From Myxococcota bacterium (GTDB lineage Bacteria > Myxococcota_A > UBA9160 > UBA6930), in the NCBI GenBank assembly GCA_028277885.1, contig JANQFK010000070.1, forward strand, positions 62,001 through 126,000: a stretch of DNA of 64,000 nt, read 5' to 3'. The notes beneath the pieces are model-generated. The model did no database searches. It was not told the origin of the DNA and saw only the letters and a program-made list of their open reading frames with translations. Within the stretch, counting starts at the first letter, position 1, and each line of letters starts with the position of its first letter. Below, piece after piece: positions 34,338 through 43,519 of this stretch. A program made the translations under genes and the position numbers.

Positions 34338-35828
34338 CTAGGAGCGGCGGCCGCCGCCGCCGCGGCCGCCCCGGCCGCGCCGCCGCCTGCGGCGGGGCGG
34401 GCCGTCGCCCGGGCGTCCCTCACCGCCCCCGCGGCGGTCCGAGCCGCGGCCACCGCCGCCGCCCTCGCGCTTCGGCTCGCGCTCCGGCGGCTCGGCGGGC
34501 GTGTCGCGCACGCTGGTCTCGGGGCGGTGCTCCGCGAGGTAGGTGCCGCAGATCGCCGCCAGCTCGCGCCGGCCCTCGTCGGTCTTCGCCATCTCCTCCA
34601 CGGCGGGCAGGAAGCGGTCGAGCTTCCAGGCGCGCTCCTGGGGCGAGAGGTGGCGGATGTCCTGCTCCACCTTCACTGCCAGCCGCTCGCGCAGCCGCAC
34701 GCCCATGTCCTCCTCGCTGGGGACGGGGCGCTCGGTGACGGTGATCTTGTTGACGGCCTGGAGGTGCTTGAAGTTGCCGATGTCGAGGCCCGAGACCAGC
34801 GAGATCGCGGTGCCGGTCTTGCCCGCGCGCCCCGTGCGGCCGGTGCGGTGCACGTAGGTCTCGGGCGAGTCCGGCGCCGAGTAGCTGATCACGTGGGAGA
34901 GGTCGCTGATGTCGATGCCGCGGGCCGCGACGTCCGTGGCGACCAGGAAGCGCAGCTCGCCGGCCTTGATGCGCGCCATGGCCTTCTCGCGGGCCACCTG
35001 GGTGAGGTCGCCGGAGATCTGGTCGGCGTCGAAGCCGCGGCGCTGGAGGAACGCCGTCACGTAGCGCACGTCGTCCTTGGTGTTGCAGAAGATGATCGCG
35101 CTCTCGGGATCCTCGTGCTCGATGATGCGCCGCAGGGTGTCGTCCTTCTCCTGGGCCGAGGTCAGGCAGAAGAAGTGCTCGATCTCGTTGGGCGACGCGT
35201 GGCCCTCCACCAGCGAGATGAACTCGGGCTCGGACAGGAACGCGCGCGAGAGCGCGAGCACCTTCTGGGGGATCGTGGCCGAGAAGAGACAGGACTGGCG
35301 CTTCTCGGGCAGGTAGCTCTTGATCTCGCGCATGTCGGGCCAGAAGCCCAGGGAGAGCAGCTCGTCGGCCTCGTCGAGGACGAAGAAGCGCACGTCGTCC
35401 AGCTTGAGGCGGCCGGCGCCCAGGTGGTCGAGGATGCGGCCGGGCGTGCCCACCACCACGTGGACGCCGTCGCGCAGGGCGTCGATCTGGGGCTGGTAGG
35501 CGGTGCCCCCATAGATGGGGAGGCAGCGCACGCCGCGGTGCTTCCCCATGGCGATGATCTCGGTGGCGACCTGGTTGGCGAGCTCCCGGGTGGGCGCGAG
35601 CACCATGGCCTGGGGCGCCAGGTTCTCGCGGTCCACCTCGGCCACGATGGGGATGCCGAAGGCGCCGGTCTTGCCGCTCCCGGTGCGCGCCTGGACGATC
35701 AGGTCCCGGCCCTCGCGCATCGGCGGGATCACCTGGGTCTGGACCGGCATGGGCTCCTTCCAGCCCAGGTCGCCGATTCCAGCCAGGATGTCTTCGGGAA
35801 GCTCGGTGAGGTCGGAGAAGTCGCTCAA
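34338..35828 (-). CDS. DEAD-box ATP-dependent RNA helicase
   Basis: 496 residues. The Q-motif region (KEPMPVQTQVIPPM), Walker A ARTGSGKT (47-54), PTRELA, LDEADELLSLGF (DEAD), SAT, and the second-domain motifs ATDVAARGID and HRTGRTGRAG are all present. About 50 C-terminal residues are Arg/Gly-rich (an RGG-like RNA-binding tail), after a DbpA/CshA-type linker. Likely role in rRNA maturation or mRNA turnover. The TTG at 35828 is the first start-type codon before the homologous sequence; the divergent gatC begins 66 bp away, so promoters for both directions lie in that short gap. It cannot be named more closely (DeaD, RhlE and CshA types are similar). Confidence 0.9.
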   Translation of the reverse strand: MSDFSDLTELPEDILAGIGDLGWKEPMPVQTQVIPPMREGRDLIVQARTGSGKTGAFGIPIVAEVDRENLAPQAMVLAPTRELANQVATEIIAMGKHRGVRCLPIYGGTAYQPQIDALRDGVHVVVGTPGRILDHLGAGRLKLDDVRFFVLDEADELLSLGFWPDMREIKSYLPEKRQSCLFSATIPQKVLALSRAFLSEPEFISLVEGHASPNEIEHFFCLTSAQEKDDTLRRIIEHEDPESAIIFCNTKDDVRYVTAFLQRRGFDADQISGDLTQVAREKAMARIKAGELRFLVATDVAARGIDISDLSHVISYSAPDSPETYVHRTGRTGRAGKTGTAISLVSGLDIGNFKHLQAVNKITVTERPVPSEEDMGVRLRERLAVKVEQDIRHLSPQERAWKLDRFLPAVEEMAKTDEGRRELAAICGTYLAEHRPETSVRDTPAEPPEREPKREGGGGGRGSDRRGGGEGRPGDGPPRRRRRRGRGGRGGGGRRS

Positions 35829-35894
35829 GGGCCCGGAGCCTAGGGGTCCGCCCCCCGGGCCGCAACGTCGCGGAAACCGGCTAAGTTTTCGCGC

Positions 35895-36197
35895 ATGTCG
35901 CGCATCGGCCCGGGGGAGGTGGAGCGGATCGCGAAGCTCGCGCGCCTGCGACTCGAGCCCGCGGAGGCGGCCGCCATGGCGGCGGATCTCGACGCCGTGC
36001 TCGACTACGTCGAGCAGCTCGCCGAGCTCGACACGCGGGAGGTGGCGCCGACCTCCCACGTCACCGCCCTGGCCACGCCGCTGCGCGAGGACCGCGTGGC
36101 GGCGTCCCTCGCCCCCGAGGTCGCGGTCGCGAACGCGCCGGCCGCCGAGGGCTCGGCCTTCGAGGTGCCGCCGGTGCTGGAAGGCGTGGAGGAGTAG
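35895..36197 (+). CDS. gatC: Asp-tRNA(Asn)/Glu-tRNA(Gln) amidotransferase subunit C
   Basis: GatC, 100 residues, clamps GatA and GatB together in the GatCAB amidotransferase. The family pattern is clear: VERIAKLARLRLEPAEAAAM, then DLDAVLDYVEQLAELDT, V.PTSHV, LREDRV and the end segment FEVPPVLE. gatA begins 5 bp after its stop. Presence of GatCAB implies that the organism makes Gln-tRNA(Gln) and/or Asn-tRNA(Asn) by transamidation. Confidence 0.95.
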   Translation: MSRIGPGEVERIAKLARLRLEPAEAAAMAADLDAVLDYVEQLAELDTREVAPTSHVTALATPLREDRVAASLAPEVAVANAPAAEGSAFEVPPVLEGVEE

Positions 36198-36202
36198 GGG
36201 AG

Positions 36203-37666
36203 GTGACCGCACCCCTGGGCACCCTCACCGAGCTTCGCGAGGCGCTCGACGCGGGAGGCGTCTCGAGCGCCGAGCTCGTCGAGCAGGCGCTCGCGCGCGG
36301 CGAGGCCCAGCAGCGGCGGCTGGGCGCGCTGGTGGGCACGCGCGCCGAGGCGGCGCGGGAGGCGGCGGCCGCCGCCGACGCGCGGCGCGCCCGGGGCGAG
36401 CTGCGCTCGCCCCTCGACGGCATCCCCGTCGCGCTGAAGGACAACATCTCCCAGGCCGGTGCCGAGGTGAGCTGCGGCTCGCGGATCCTCGCCGGCTACG
36501 TGGCGCCCTTCGACGCGACGGTGGTGGAGCGCCTCGACGCCGCCGGCGCGGTGGTGGTGGCGCGCACCAACCTCGACGAGTTCGCCATGGGCTCCTCGAC
36601 CGAGCACTCCGCCCACGGACCGACCCGCAACCCGTGGGATCCCGAGCGCTCGCCGGGCGGCTCCTCGGGCGGCTCGGCGGCCGCGGTGGCGGCGGGCATC
36701 GTGCCCCTGGCGCTCGGCAGCGACACCGGCGGCTCGATCCGCCAGCCCGCGGCCTTCACGGGCATCACCGGCCTGAAGCCCACCTACGGGCGCGTCTCGC
36801 GCTACGGCCTGGTCGCCTACGCGTCCTCCCTCGACCAGATCGGCCCCCTCGCCCACGGCGCGGCCGACTGCGCGGCGCTCCTCGACGCCATCGCGGGCCC
36901 GGACCCGCGCGACTCCACCTCGCTCCCCACCCCCGCGCCGCCCACGCTGCCCGAGCTCACCGGCGACGTCTCGGGCCTGGTGATCGGCCTGCCCCGTGAG
37001 TACTTCGTCGAGGAGGGCGTCGACCCCGAGGTGCTGGCCGCGGTCCGCGAGGCCGTGGCCGAGTGCGAGCGGGCGGGGGCCAAGGTGCGGGAGGTCTCGC
37101 TCCCCCACGCGAGGTACGCGATCGCGACCTACTACCTGATCGCCACCGCCGAGGCGTCGAGCAACCTGTCGCGCTTCGACGGCGTGCGCTACGGCCACCG
37201 CGCCGAGTGCGATGGCCTCACCGAGCTCTACGAGCGCACCCGCTCCGAGGGCTTCGGCGCCGAGGTGAAGCGGCGCATCCTGCTCGGCACCTTCGTGCTC
37301 TCGGCGGGCTACTACGACGCCTACTACCGCAAGGCCCAGCAGGCCCGCACCCTGCTGCGCGCCGACTTCGACGCCGCCTTCGCGGGCTGCGACGTGATCG
37401 CCACGCCGACGGCGCCCGAGACCGCCTTCCGGATCGGCGAGAAGTCCTCGGACCCGCTGCGCATGTACCTCTCGGACGTCTACACCGTGTCCGCGAACCT
37501 GGCGGGGCTGCCCGGGGTCTCGCTTCCGTGCGGGTTCGCCGGAGGCCTGCCCGTGGGCCTCCAGCTCCTGGGCCGGACCCTCGACGAGGCCACGCCGCTG
37601 CGGCTCGCCGACGCCTACCAGCGCCGCACCGAACACCACCGGCGGCGCCCCCCGGAGGCCACGTGA
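36203..37666 (+). CDS. gatA: Asp-tRNA(Asn)/Glu-tRNA(Gln) amidotransferase subunit A
   Basis: GatA, 487 residues, is the amidase-signature glutaminase that feeds ammonia to GatB. The Ser-cisSer-Lys triad is visible: Lys79 (PVALKDN), Ser154 in GGSSGGSAAAVA and Ser178 in GSDTGGSIRQPA. The GTG start lies 5 bp after gatC with GGAGGAG overlapping the gatC stop. The gene ends ACGTGA, and that GTGA starts an 18-codon frame leading to gatB. Confidence 0.96.
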   Translation: MTAPLGTLTELREALDAGGVSSAELVEQALARGEAQQRRLGALVGTRAEAAREAAAAADARRARGELRSPLDGIPVALKDNISQAGAEVSCGSRILAGYVAPFDATVVERLDAAGAVVVARTNLDEFAMGSSTEHSAHGPTRNPWDPERSPGGSSGGSAAAVAAGIVPLALGSDTGGSIRQPAAFTGITGLKPTYGRVSRYGLVAYASSLDQIGPLAHGAADCAALLDAIAGPDPRDSTSLPTPAPPTLPELTGDVSGLVIGLPREYFVEEGVDPEVLAAVREAVAECERAGAKVREVSLPHARYAIATYYLIATAEASSNLSRFDGVRYGHRAECDGLTELYERTRSEGFGAEVKRRILLGTFVLSAGYYDAYYRKAQQARTLLRADFDAAFAGCDVIATPTAPETAFRIGEKSSDPLRMYLSDVYTVSANLAGLPGVSLPCGFAGGLPVGLQLLGRTLDEATPLRLADAYQRRTEHHRRRPPEAT

Positions 37667-37719
37667 GCGAAGGCGCCTGGAGCGAGTCCCCGCTGGCCAA
37701 GCACTGGGGGCCGATGTGA
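37663..37719 (+). CDS. 18-codon bridging ORF between gatA and gatB
   Basis: GTG at 37663 overlaps the gatA stop (GTGA), and the 18-residue frame MSEGAWSESPLAKHWGPM ends with a TGA that overlaps the gatB GTG (ATGTGAG). The frame is thus joined to both neighbours by the overlaps used for coupling elsewhere in this window. It has two Trp and GC-ending codons like real genes, but it is very short. It could be a translated linker that carries ribosomes from gatA to gatB, or chance. Confidence 0.3.
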   Translation: MSEGAWSESPLAKHWGPM

Positions 37720-39179
37720 GCAAGGCCTCTTGCAACCAGGACTGGGAAGCCGTGATCGGGCTCGAGGTGCACAACCAGCTCGCCACCGACTCGAAGCTCT
37801 TCTGCGGCTGCTCGGTGGCCTACGGCTCCGAGCCCAACCACCACACCTGCCCGGTGTGCCTGGCGTTGCCGGGCTCGCTCCCGGTGCTGAACCGCCGCGC
37901 GGTGGAGAACGCGATCCGCGCCGCCCTCGCCACCCACTGCACCGTGAACGAGCGCTCGGTCTTCGCGCGCAAGAACTACTTCTACCCCGACCTGCCCAAG
38001 GGCTACCAGATCTCCCAGTTCGAGGAGCCCCTGGCGACCGGCGGCTGGGTGGAGATCCCGACCGACGGCGAGAGCGGAGAAGGGGAGGCCCGTCGCATCC
38101 GCCTCACCCGCATCCACATGGAGGAGGACGCCGGCAAGTCGATCCACGACGCCGCGGACGTCACCCGCGTGGACCTCAACCGGACGGGCGTGCCGCTCAT
38201 CGAGATCGTCTCGGAGCCCGACCTGCGCTCGCCCGAGGAGGCCGGCGCCTACCTGCGCGCCCTGCGCGAGATCCTGCGCTACGTCGAGGTCTCGGACGCG
38301 GACCTCGAGAAGGGCCAGTTCCGCTGCGACGCCAACGTCTCGGTGCGGCGCCGCGGCGAGAGCGAGCTCGGCACCCGCACCGAGCTCAAGAACCTGAACT
38401 CCTTCCGCTTCGTCGAGGACGCGGTGCGGGCCGAGATCGAGCGCCAGATCGAGGTGATCGAGGAGGGCGGCGAGATCCGCCAGGCCACCCTGCGCTACGA
38501 CCCCGACCGCGGCCGGATCCACGTGATGCGCCTCAAGGAGGACGCCCACGACTACCGCTACTTCCCGGATCCGGACCTGATCCCCCTCGCCATCGAGGCC
38601 GAGGCGGTCCGGGCCGCCCGGGAGTCGCTGCCCGAGCTGCCCGAGGACAAGCGCGCGCGCTTCCAGTCCGAATACGGGCTCTCGGCCTACGACGCGGGGC
38701 AGCTCACCGCCTCCCGGGGCCTGGCGGACTTCTTCGAGGCCGCGGCGCGCGCCCACGGCGCGCCCAAGAGCGTGGCCAACTGGGTGCAGCGCGACGTGCT
38801 GGCGGCGCTGAAGGAGCGCGAGGTCGAGCTCGAGGCCACGGCGATCACGCCCGAGGCCCTTTCCATGCTCGTGAAGATGGTCGACGACGGCCGGGTGACG
38901 GCCCGAAACGCCCGGCCCCTGGTCGCCGTACTGGTGGAGACCGGTGGCGACCCCGAGGCGCTGGTCCAGGAGCGGGGCCTCGAGGCCGTCTCGGACACCG
39001 GGCTCCTCGAGAGCGTCGCCGACGAGGTGATCGCCGCGAACCCCAAGGCCGTGGACGGCTTCCGGGGTGGAGACCCCAAGGTGCTGAACTTCCTGATGGG
39101 ACAGGTGATGAAGAAGACCCAGGGCAAGGCCGACCCCGGGCAGGTGCGCGAGCTGCTCGCGCGCAAGCTGGGAGGCTGA
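37716..39179 (+). CDS. gatB: Asp-tRNA(Asn)/Glu-tRNA(Gln) amidotransferase subunit B
   Basis: GatB, 487 residues, activates and amidates the misacylated tRNA. Family blocks: VIGLEVHNQLATDSKLFCGC, CPVCLALPGSLPVLN, KNYFYPDLPKGYQISQFEEP (the signature), HMEEDAGKS, RCDANVSVR and the C-terminal YqeY-like tRNA-binding domain ending NFLMGQVMKKTQGKADP. The Cys pairs (FCGCS, CPVC) can bind zinc. The GTG start follows GGGGG by 5 bp. Confidence 0.96.
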   Translation: MSKASCNQDWEAVIGLEVHNQLATDSKLFCGCSVAYGSEPNHHTCPVCLALPGSLPVLNRRAVENAIRAALATHCTVNERSVFARKNYFYPDLPKGYQISQFEEPLATGGWVEIPTDGESGEGEARRIRLTRIHMEEDAGKSIHDAADVTRVDLNRTGVPLIEIVSEPDLRSPEEAGAYLRALREILRYVEVSDADLEKGQFRCDANVSVRRRGESELGTRTELKNLNSFRFVEDAVRAEIERQIEVIEEGGEIRQATLRYDPDRGRIHVMRLKEDAHDYRYFPDPDLIPLAIEAEAVRAARESLPELPEDKRARFQSEYGLSAYDAGQLTASRGLADFFEAAARAHGAPKSVANWVQRDVLAALKEREVELEATAITPEALSMLVKMVDDGRVTARNARPLVAVLVETGGDPEALVQERGLEAVSDTGLLESVADEVIAANPKAVDGFRGGDPKVLNFLMGQVMKKTQGKADPGQVRELLARKLGG

Positions 39180-39183
39180 CGCG

Positions 39184-41376
39184 ATGCGCATCCTGATCCG
39201 TGTTCTCGGTGGCCTGGTGGCGCTGCTGGTGCTGGCCGGCGTGGCCCTCGCCGTGATGCTGCCGCGCCTGGTGGGCAGCGAGGGCGTCCGCACCCGCATC
39301 GTGGACGCCGCGCGCGACGCCACCGGGCGCGAGTTCTCCTACGGCGAGCTCGACGTCGGCATCCTGCCGCCGCGGCTGCTGGTCACCGAGGCGCGCCTGG
39401 CCGGCGAGACCGACGCCGCCGCCCCCATGCTGGAGAGCGCCGACGTGCAGCTGCGCCTCGCACTGATGCCGCTGCTGGCGCGCTCCGTGGTGGTGGACTC
39501 CCTGGTGGTGGAGGGCGCCACCCTGCGCCTGGTGCGCACCGCCGAGGGGATCGAGCTGCCCGAGCCCGAGCCCGAGGCCGAGGCCGCGACCGGCGGCCAG
39601 CCGCAGCCCGAGCCGGCGCGCGAGGCCGCGCCGGCCGCCGCGGAGTCGGGCGACATGGCGCTGGCGGTGCGGCGCATCGACCTGCGCGACGTGCGCCTGG
39701 TGCTCGAGGATCGCGCCGTCACCCCGCCGGTCACCTGGGACCTCGGCGGCCTCGACGCCGAGGTGCGCGGCCGCTCCCTGGACGAGCCCCTCGACGTCGA
39801 TCTCTCCGCCACGCTCGCGAGCGGGGGCCGCTTCGACCTGCGCGGCCGGGTGACGCCCGGCGGCTCCCTCGACCTCGCCGTGGACCTGCGCGAGGTGGAC
39901 CTCGCGCCGGCCGCCCCGTACCTGGGCGACGGTCGCAAGGTGGCGGGGCGCGTGAGCGGCAGCGTCGCGGCGAAGGGCGAGACGCCCGACAACCCCTCGC
40001 TGGTGGTGGACCTGCGCCTCGCCGACGCCGACGTGGTGCTCGACGACCTGACCCTCACCGGCGGCGCGCGCATCGAGGCCGATCTCGAGCAGGTGGCGGC
40101 CCCCACCGGCCGCTTCGCCATCGACGCCACCGACGCGGTGCTCGGCTACGGCGGGGCGTTCACCAAGCCCGCCGGCACCACCGCGACCGTGGACGGCCGG
40201 GTCACCACCGCCGAGGACGGAGCCGTGGTGCTGGAGGGCACCCGGGTGCGGATGAAGAACCTCGATGCCCAGCTGCGCCTCGAGACCGGCGCCCGCACCC
40301 GCGCGCGCATCGACGCCGACCCCTTCGCGCTCGAGGGCTGGGACGCCCTGCTGCCGGCGCTGGCCGAGACCCCGGTGAAGGGCAAGCTCGGCTTCGAGGC
40401 CCTCGAGGTGGCGACGGGCCCCCTCGCCCTGGGCGGCCGGGTGCGCCTCGACGGGCTGCGGGTGCCCCAGTCCGAGTCCGGCGAGCTGCTGCTGCGCGGC
40501 GCCCTGGTGGGCGACGGCGGCGCGGTGCGCAGCGAGGACCTGGTGGCGAGCTTCGCCGGCCAGGAGCTGAAGCTCGACCTCAGCCTCACCGACCTCGAGC
40601 GCAAGCCGCGGCTCCAGCTGAAGAGCGCCCTCGAGGACGCCGACTCCAACACCCTGCTCGCCACCCTGGCGGACAAGCCCGACGTGCTCTCCGGCCCCCT
40701 CGACGTGGACGCCGACCTCGCCCTGCCGCTCACCGGCGGCGCTCCGGTCACGAGCACGATCCGCGGCACGGTCCGCTTCTCCATCGAGCCCGGCCGGCTC
40801 AAGGGAGTCTCGCTCCTGCGCAGCGCGTTCCAGCGCTTCGGCGCCTTCGGCGAGGCGGCGGTGCTGGCCGGGCGGGTGAAGGGCGGCCGCACCCTGCAGC
40901 GCTTCTACGACGACGAGTTCCAGAGCCTCGCCGGAACCCTGCGGCTCGGCGGCGGCGCGGCGCGCACCGACGACCTGCGCCTCGTCTACCGCAACTACCG
41001 GGTGGACCTGAAGGGCAGCGTGGGCCTGGCGGACCAGAGCCTCGACCTGGGCGGAACCCTCACCATGGACGAGGAGGTGGACGCGGCGCTCCAGGGCGAG
41101 ACGGCCGAGGGGCAGCAGCCCGCGGCGATCCCCGAAGGCGGCAGCCCCCGCCGCCGCTCGCGCACGTTGTCCCTGGCGCGCGTCACCGGCACCCTGGAGA
41201 ACCCCCAGGTCGTGCTCACCCGCGACGCGGTGGTGGCCTTCGCGACCCGCACCGGCTCCATCGGGCGCCGCCGCGACGAGCTCTCCCGGAAGATCGACGA
41301 GCGCCTCGGCGAGGGCAGCGGGGAGCAGGTCCTCGACGTCCTCGAGGGCATCCTGGGCGGCCGCAACCGGCGCTGA
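39184..41376 (+). CDS. AsmA-family envelope protein
   Basis: 730 residues. An N-terminal membrane anchor (LVALLVLAGVALAVMLP) is followed by the AsmA-type opening (RTRIVDAARDATGREFSYGE, then VGILPPRLLV). A long periplasmic beta-rich region comes next, with a Pro/Glu/Ala linker at about 120-155, and an AsmA_2-like C-terminal part (RGTVRFSIEPGRLKGVSLL, then YRNYRVDLKGSVGLADQSLD). AsmA-like proteins are thought to bridge the envelope and help phospholipid transport to the outer membrane. GGGAGG lies 8 bp before the ATG, 4 bp after gatB. It probably shares a transcript with gatCAB, although the function is unrelated. Confidence 0.8.
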   Translation: MRILIRVLGGLVALLVLAGVALAVMLPRLVGSEGVRTRIVDAARDATGREFSYGELDVGILPPRLLVTEARLAGETDAAAPMLESADVQLRLALMPLLARSVVVDSLVVEGATLRLVRTAEGIELPEPEPEAEAATGGQPQPEPAREAAPAAAESGDMALAVRRIDLRDVRLVLEDRAVTPPVTWDLGGLDAEVRGRSLDEPLDVDLSATLASGGRFDLRGRVTPGGSLDLAVDLREVDLAPAAPYLGDGRKVAGRVSGSVAAKGETPDNPSLVVDLRLADADVVLDDLTLTGGARIEADLEQVAAPTGRFAIDATDAVLGYGGAFTKPAGTTATVDGRVTTAEDGAVVLEGTRVRMKNLDAQLRLETGARTRARIDADPFALEGWDALLPALAETPVKGKLGFEALEVATGPLALGGRVRLDGLRVPQSESGELLLRGALVGDGGAVRSEDLVASFAGQELKLDLSLTDLERKPRLQLKSALEDADSNTLLATLADKPDVLSGPLDVDADLALPLTGGAPVTSTIRGTVRFSIEPGRLKGVSLLRSAFQRFGAFGEAAVLAGRVKGGRTLQRFYDDEFQSLAGTLRLGGGAARTDDLRLVYRNYRVDLKGSVGLADQSLDLGGTLTMDEEVDAALQGETAEGQQPAAIPEGGSPRRRSRTLSLARVTGTLENPQVVLTRDAVVAFATRTGSIGRRRDELSRKIDERLGEGSGEQVLDVLEGILGGRNRR

Positions 41377-41398
41377 GCCCCCGGCCCGGCGCCTCCGA

Positions 41399-41415
41399 GG
41401 CCCCGCTCCGGGGCC
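41399..41415 (+). other. GC hairpin downstream of the asmA-like gene
   Basis: GGCCCCG(CTC)CGGGGCC is a perfect 7-bp stem 22 bp past the stop. No T-run follows, so it is only a possible 3'-end structure. The rest of the 206-bp gap before the next gene shows no clear promoter. Confidence 0.35.
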
Positions 41416-41582
41416 GCCTGCGGCCTGCGGGACCCTCCTCTGCGCCACCCCTCCCGCGCCCCTGCCCACGGTCTGCGCGTCGGATGCGGGTCGCGTGCGC
41501 GGCGCCCGCGGCTCGTGGTGATTCGAGTCACCGGCGTCCCGGCGGGGTCCGCCCGATCCAATGGGGCCAGGAGGCCACGCCC

Positions 41583-43502
41583 GTGCAGCCGATGATCCTC
41601 TGCGTCGACGACGACCGAAACTTCTGCGAGATCCTCGCCAAGGCGTTCAAGGCCGAGGGCTACGCGGTCCGCACCGCCCACGACGGCGAGAGCGCGATCC
41701 GCGCGGTACGCGAGTGCCCGCCGGACTTCGTGACCCTCGACATCCTGCTGCCGCGCTTCGACGGCTTCGGGGTGCTCGAGCAGGTCCGCGGCATGCGGGG
41801 CAAGGCCGCCCGCACGCCCGCGGTGCTGCTCTCGGGCTGCTCGCCGACGCCCCAGTACCGGCAGCGCGCCGCCCAGCTCGGCGCGGCGGCGCTGCTCACC
41901 AAGCCCGTGCCCCTCGAGCGGCTGCTCGAGGTGGCCGGCAAGGCCACCGGCGCCCGTCCCGCGGCCCGGGTGCAGCCCAAGCAGAGCGAGGCGCGGCCCA
42001 TCGTGGGCTCCCTCGAGAAGGTGCCCTTCGCCGCGCTGCTGCATCACCTCCACGGCATGCGGGCGAGCGGCGTGCTGCACCTCGAGGCGGGCAAGAAGCG
42101 CAAGAAGGTGCAGCTCCGCGACGGACGCCCGGTGGCCGTGAAGTCGAACCTGGTGGACGAGTGCCTGGGCAACCTGCTGGCCGCCACGGGCAAGATCACC
42201 TGGGACGTGATGCACGAGTCCCTGCGCCGGGTGAAGCAGGGCGAGGGGCCCCAGGGCCAGATCCTGATGGCCATGCACATGCTCGACGAGCAGGACCTCG
42301 CCCGCGCCCTGCGCAGCCAGGCCGCGGAGAAGCTCGCCGAGATCTTCACCTGGGAGCAGGGCCGCTTCCGCTTCCAGCGCGGCACGCGGCTCAAGGCCGG
42401 CAACGCGCTGGCGCTGCGCGGCAGCCCCGGCAGCCTGATCGTCCAGGGCGTGCGCTCGCGCCTGCCGCGCTCGGCCGTGGACCGCTTCTTCAAGGCCCAC
42501 GCCACCAAGCGCCTCGCGCCGAGCGAGAGCCCCTTCTACCGCTTCCAGGAGATCGAGCTCGGGGCCGAGGAGGAGGCGCTGCTGCTCCGCATCCCCTCCA
42601 CCGCGCCGCTGGGCGACGTGGTGCGCGGCCTCGACGATGCCCAGCAGCGCGTCCTCTACGCCGCCATCGCGATCGGCCTGTTCGAGCTGCGCCGCGACCT
42701 CTCGCGCCGCAGCGCCCCCAAGGCCGCGGCGTCGACCCGGCCGCCCGCGACGGCGGCCGCGCCCCCGAGCGGCCCCGAGGCCGGGATCCGCGCCGAGCTC
42801 GCCTCCATGGCGTCGAGCCTGCGCGGGCGCGACTTCTTCAGCGTGCTGGGCATCGAGCACCGCACCACCGACGAGGAGGTGCGCCGCGCCTACGTGGAGC
42901 TCGCCAAGCGCACCCACCCCGACCGCTACGGGGGCCTCGGCGAGGCGGTGCAGCAGCTCGCCGAGGAGGTGTTCGGACTGGTCTCCGAGGCCTACGAGAC
43001 CCTGGCCGACCGCGAGCGACGGCTCGCCTACCTGCGCTCCCTGCGCAACCGGGAGCGGGACGCGGCGGAGCTCGAGGAGGGCCAGCGGGCCCTGCGCGCC
43101 GAGCTGGCCTTCCAGCGGGGCGTGGAGAAGATGGAGCGCAAGGACCACGACGGGGCCGTCGCCTGCTTCGAGGAGGCGATGCAGACCTACCCCGAGGAGG
43201 GGGAGTACCACGCCTGGTTCGGCTGGGCGTGGTACGTGGCCGACCCCAACGCCGTGGGCCGTCTCGACGAGGCCCTGGAGCACGTCCGGGAGGGCCGCAA
43301 GCTGGCGCCCGACCGGGAGAAGCCCTACCTCTTCCTCGGCAGGCTCTACAAGGCCGCCGACCGCAAGGCGATCGCAGAGCGCATGTTCACGCGCGCCCTG
43401 CAGCTCGATCCGGATTGCGTCGACGCCGTTCGCGAGCTTCGCTTGCTGCACATGCGGCGCGAGAAGTCCAAGGGGCTGATGAGGCGGATCCTCCGCCGCT
43501 AG
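41583..43502 (+). CDS. Response regulator - DUF4388 - DnaJ - TPR fusion protein
   Basis: A 639-residue cytoplasmic protein with four modules. Residues 1-120 are a receiver domain (ILCVDDDRNF, phospho-acceptor Asp53 in TLDILLP, Lys in LLTKPVP). About 140-265 is a DUF4388/PATAN-like domain (GSLEKVPFAALLHHLHGM then GVLHLEAGKKRKKVQLRDG). About 417-485 is a J-domain with HPD at 445-447. About 500-639 are TPR repeats. Such fusions occur in Myxococcota-like bacteria; the output is unknown but would be protein-protein, not DNA binding, possibly Hsp70 recruitment. The GTG at 41583 has AGGAGG 8 bp upstream; homology starts four codons later. No partner histidine kinase is adjacent. Confidence 0.82.
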   Translation: MQPMILCVDDDRNFCEILAKAFKAEGYAVRTAHDGESAIRAVRECPPDFVTLDILLPRFDGFGVLEQVRGMRGKAARTPAVLLSGCSPTPQYRQRAAQLGAAALLTKPVPLERLLEVAGKATGARPAARVQPKQSEARPIVGSLEKVPFAALLHHLHGMRASGVLHLEAGKKRKKVQLRDGRPVAVKSNLVDECLGNLLAATGKITWDVMHESLRRVKQGEGPQGQILMAMHMLDEQDLARALRSQAAEKLAEIFTWEQGRFRFQRGTRLKAGNALALRGSPGSLIVQGVRSRLPRSAVDRFFKAHATKRLAPSESPFYRFQEIELGAEEEALLLRIPSTAPLGDVVRGLDDAQQRVLYAAIAIGLFELRRDLSRRSAPKAAASTRPPATAAAPPSGPEAGIRAELASMASSLRGRDFFSVLGIEHRTTDEEVRRAYVELAKRTHPDRYGGLGEAVQQLAEEVFGLVSEAYETLADRERRLAYLRSLRNRERDAAELEEGQRALRAELAFQRGVEKMERKDHDGAVACFEEAMQTYPEEGEYHAWFGWAWYVADPNAVGRLDEALEHVREGRKLAPDREKPYLFLGRLYKAADRKAIAERMFTRALQLDPDCVDAVRELRLLHMRREKSKGLMRRILRR

Positions 43503-43519
43503 CCCCGGCGGAGAGATCC

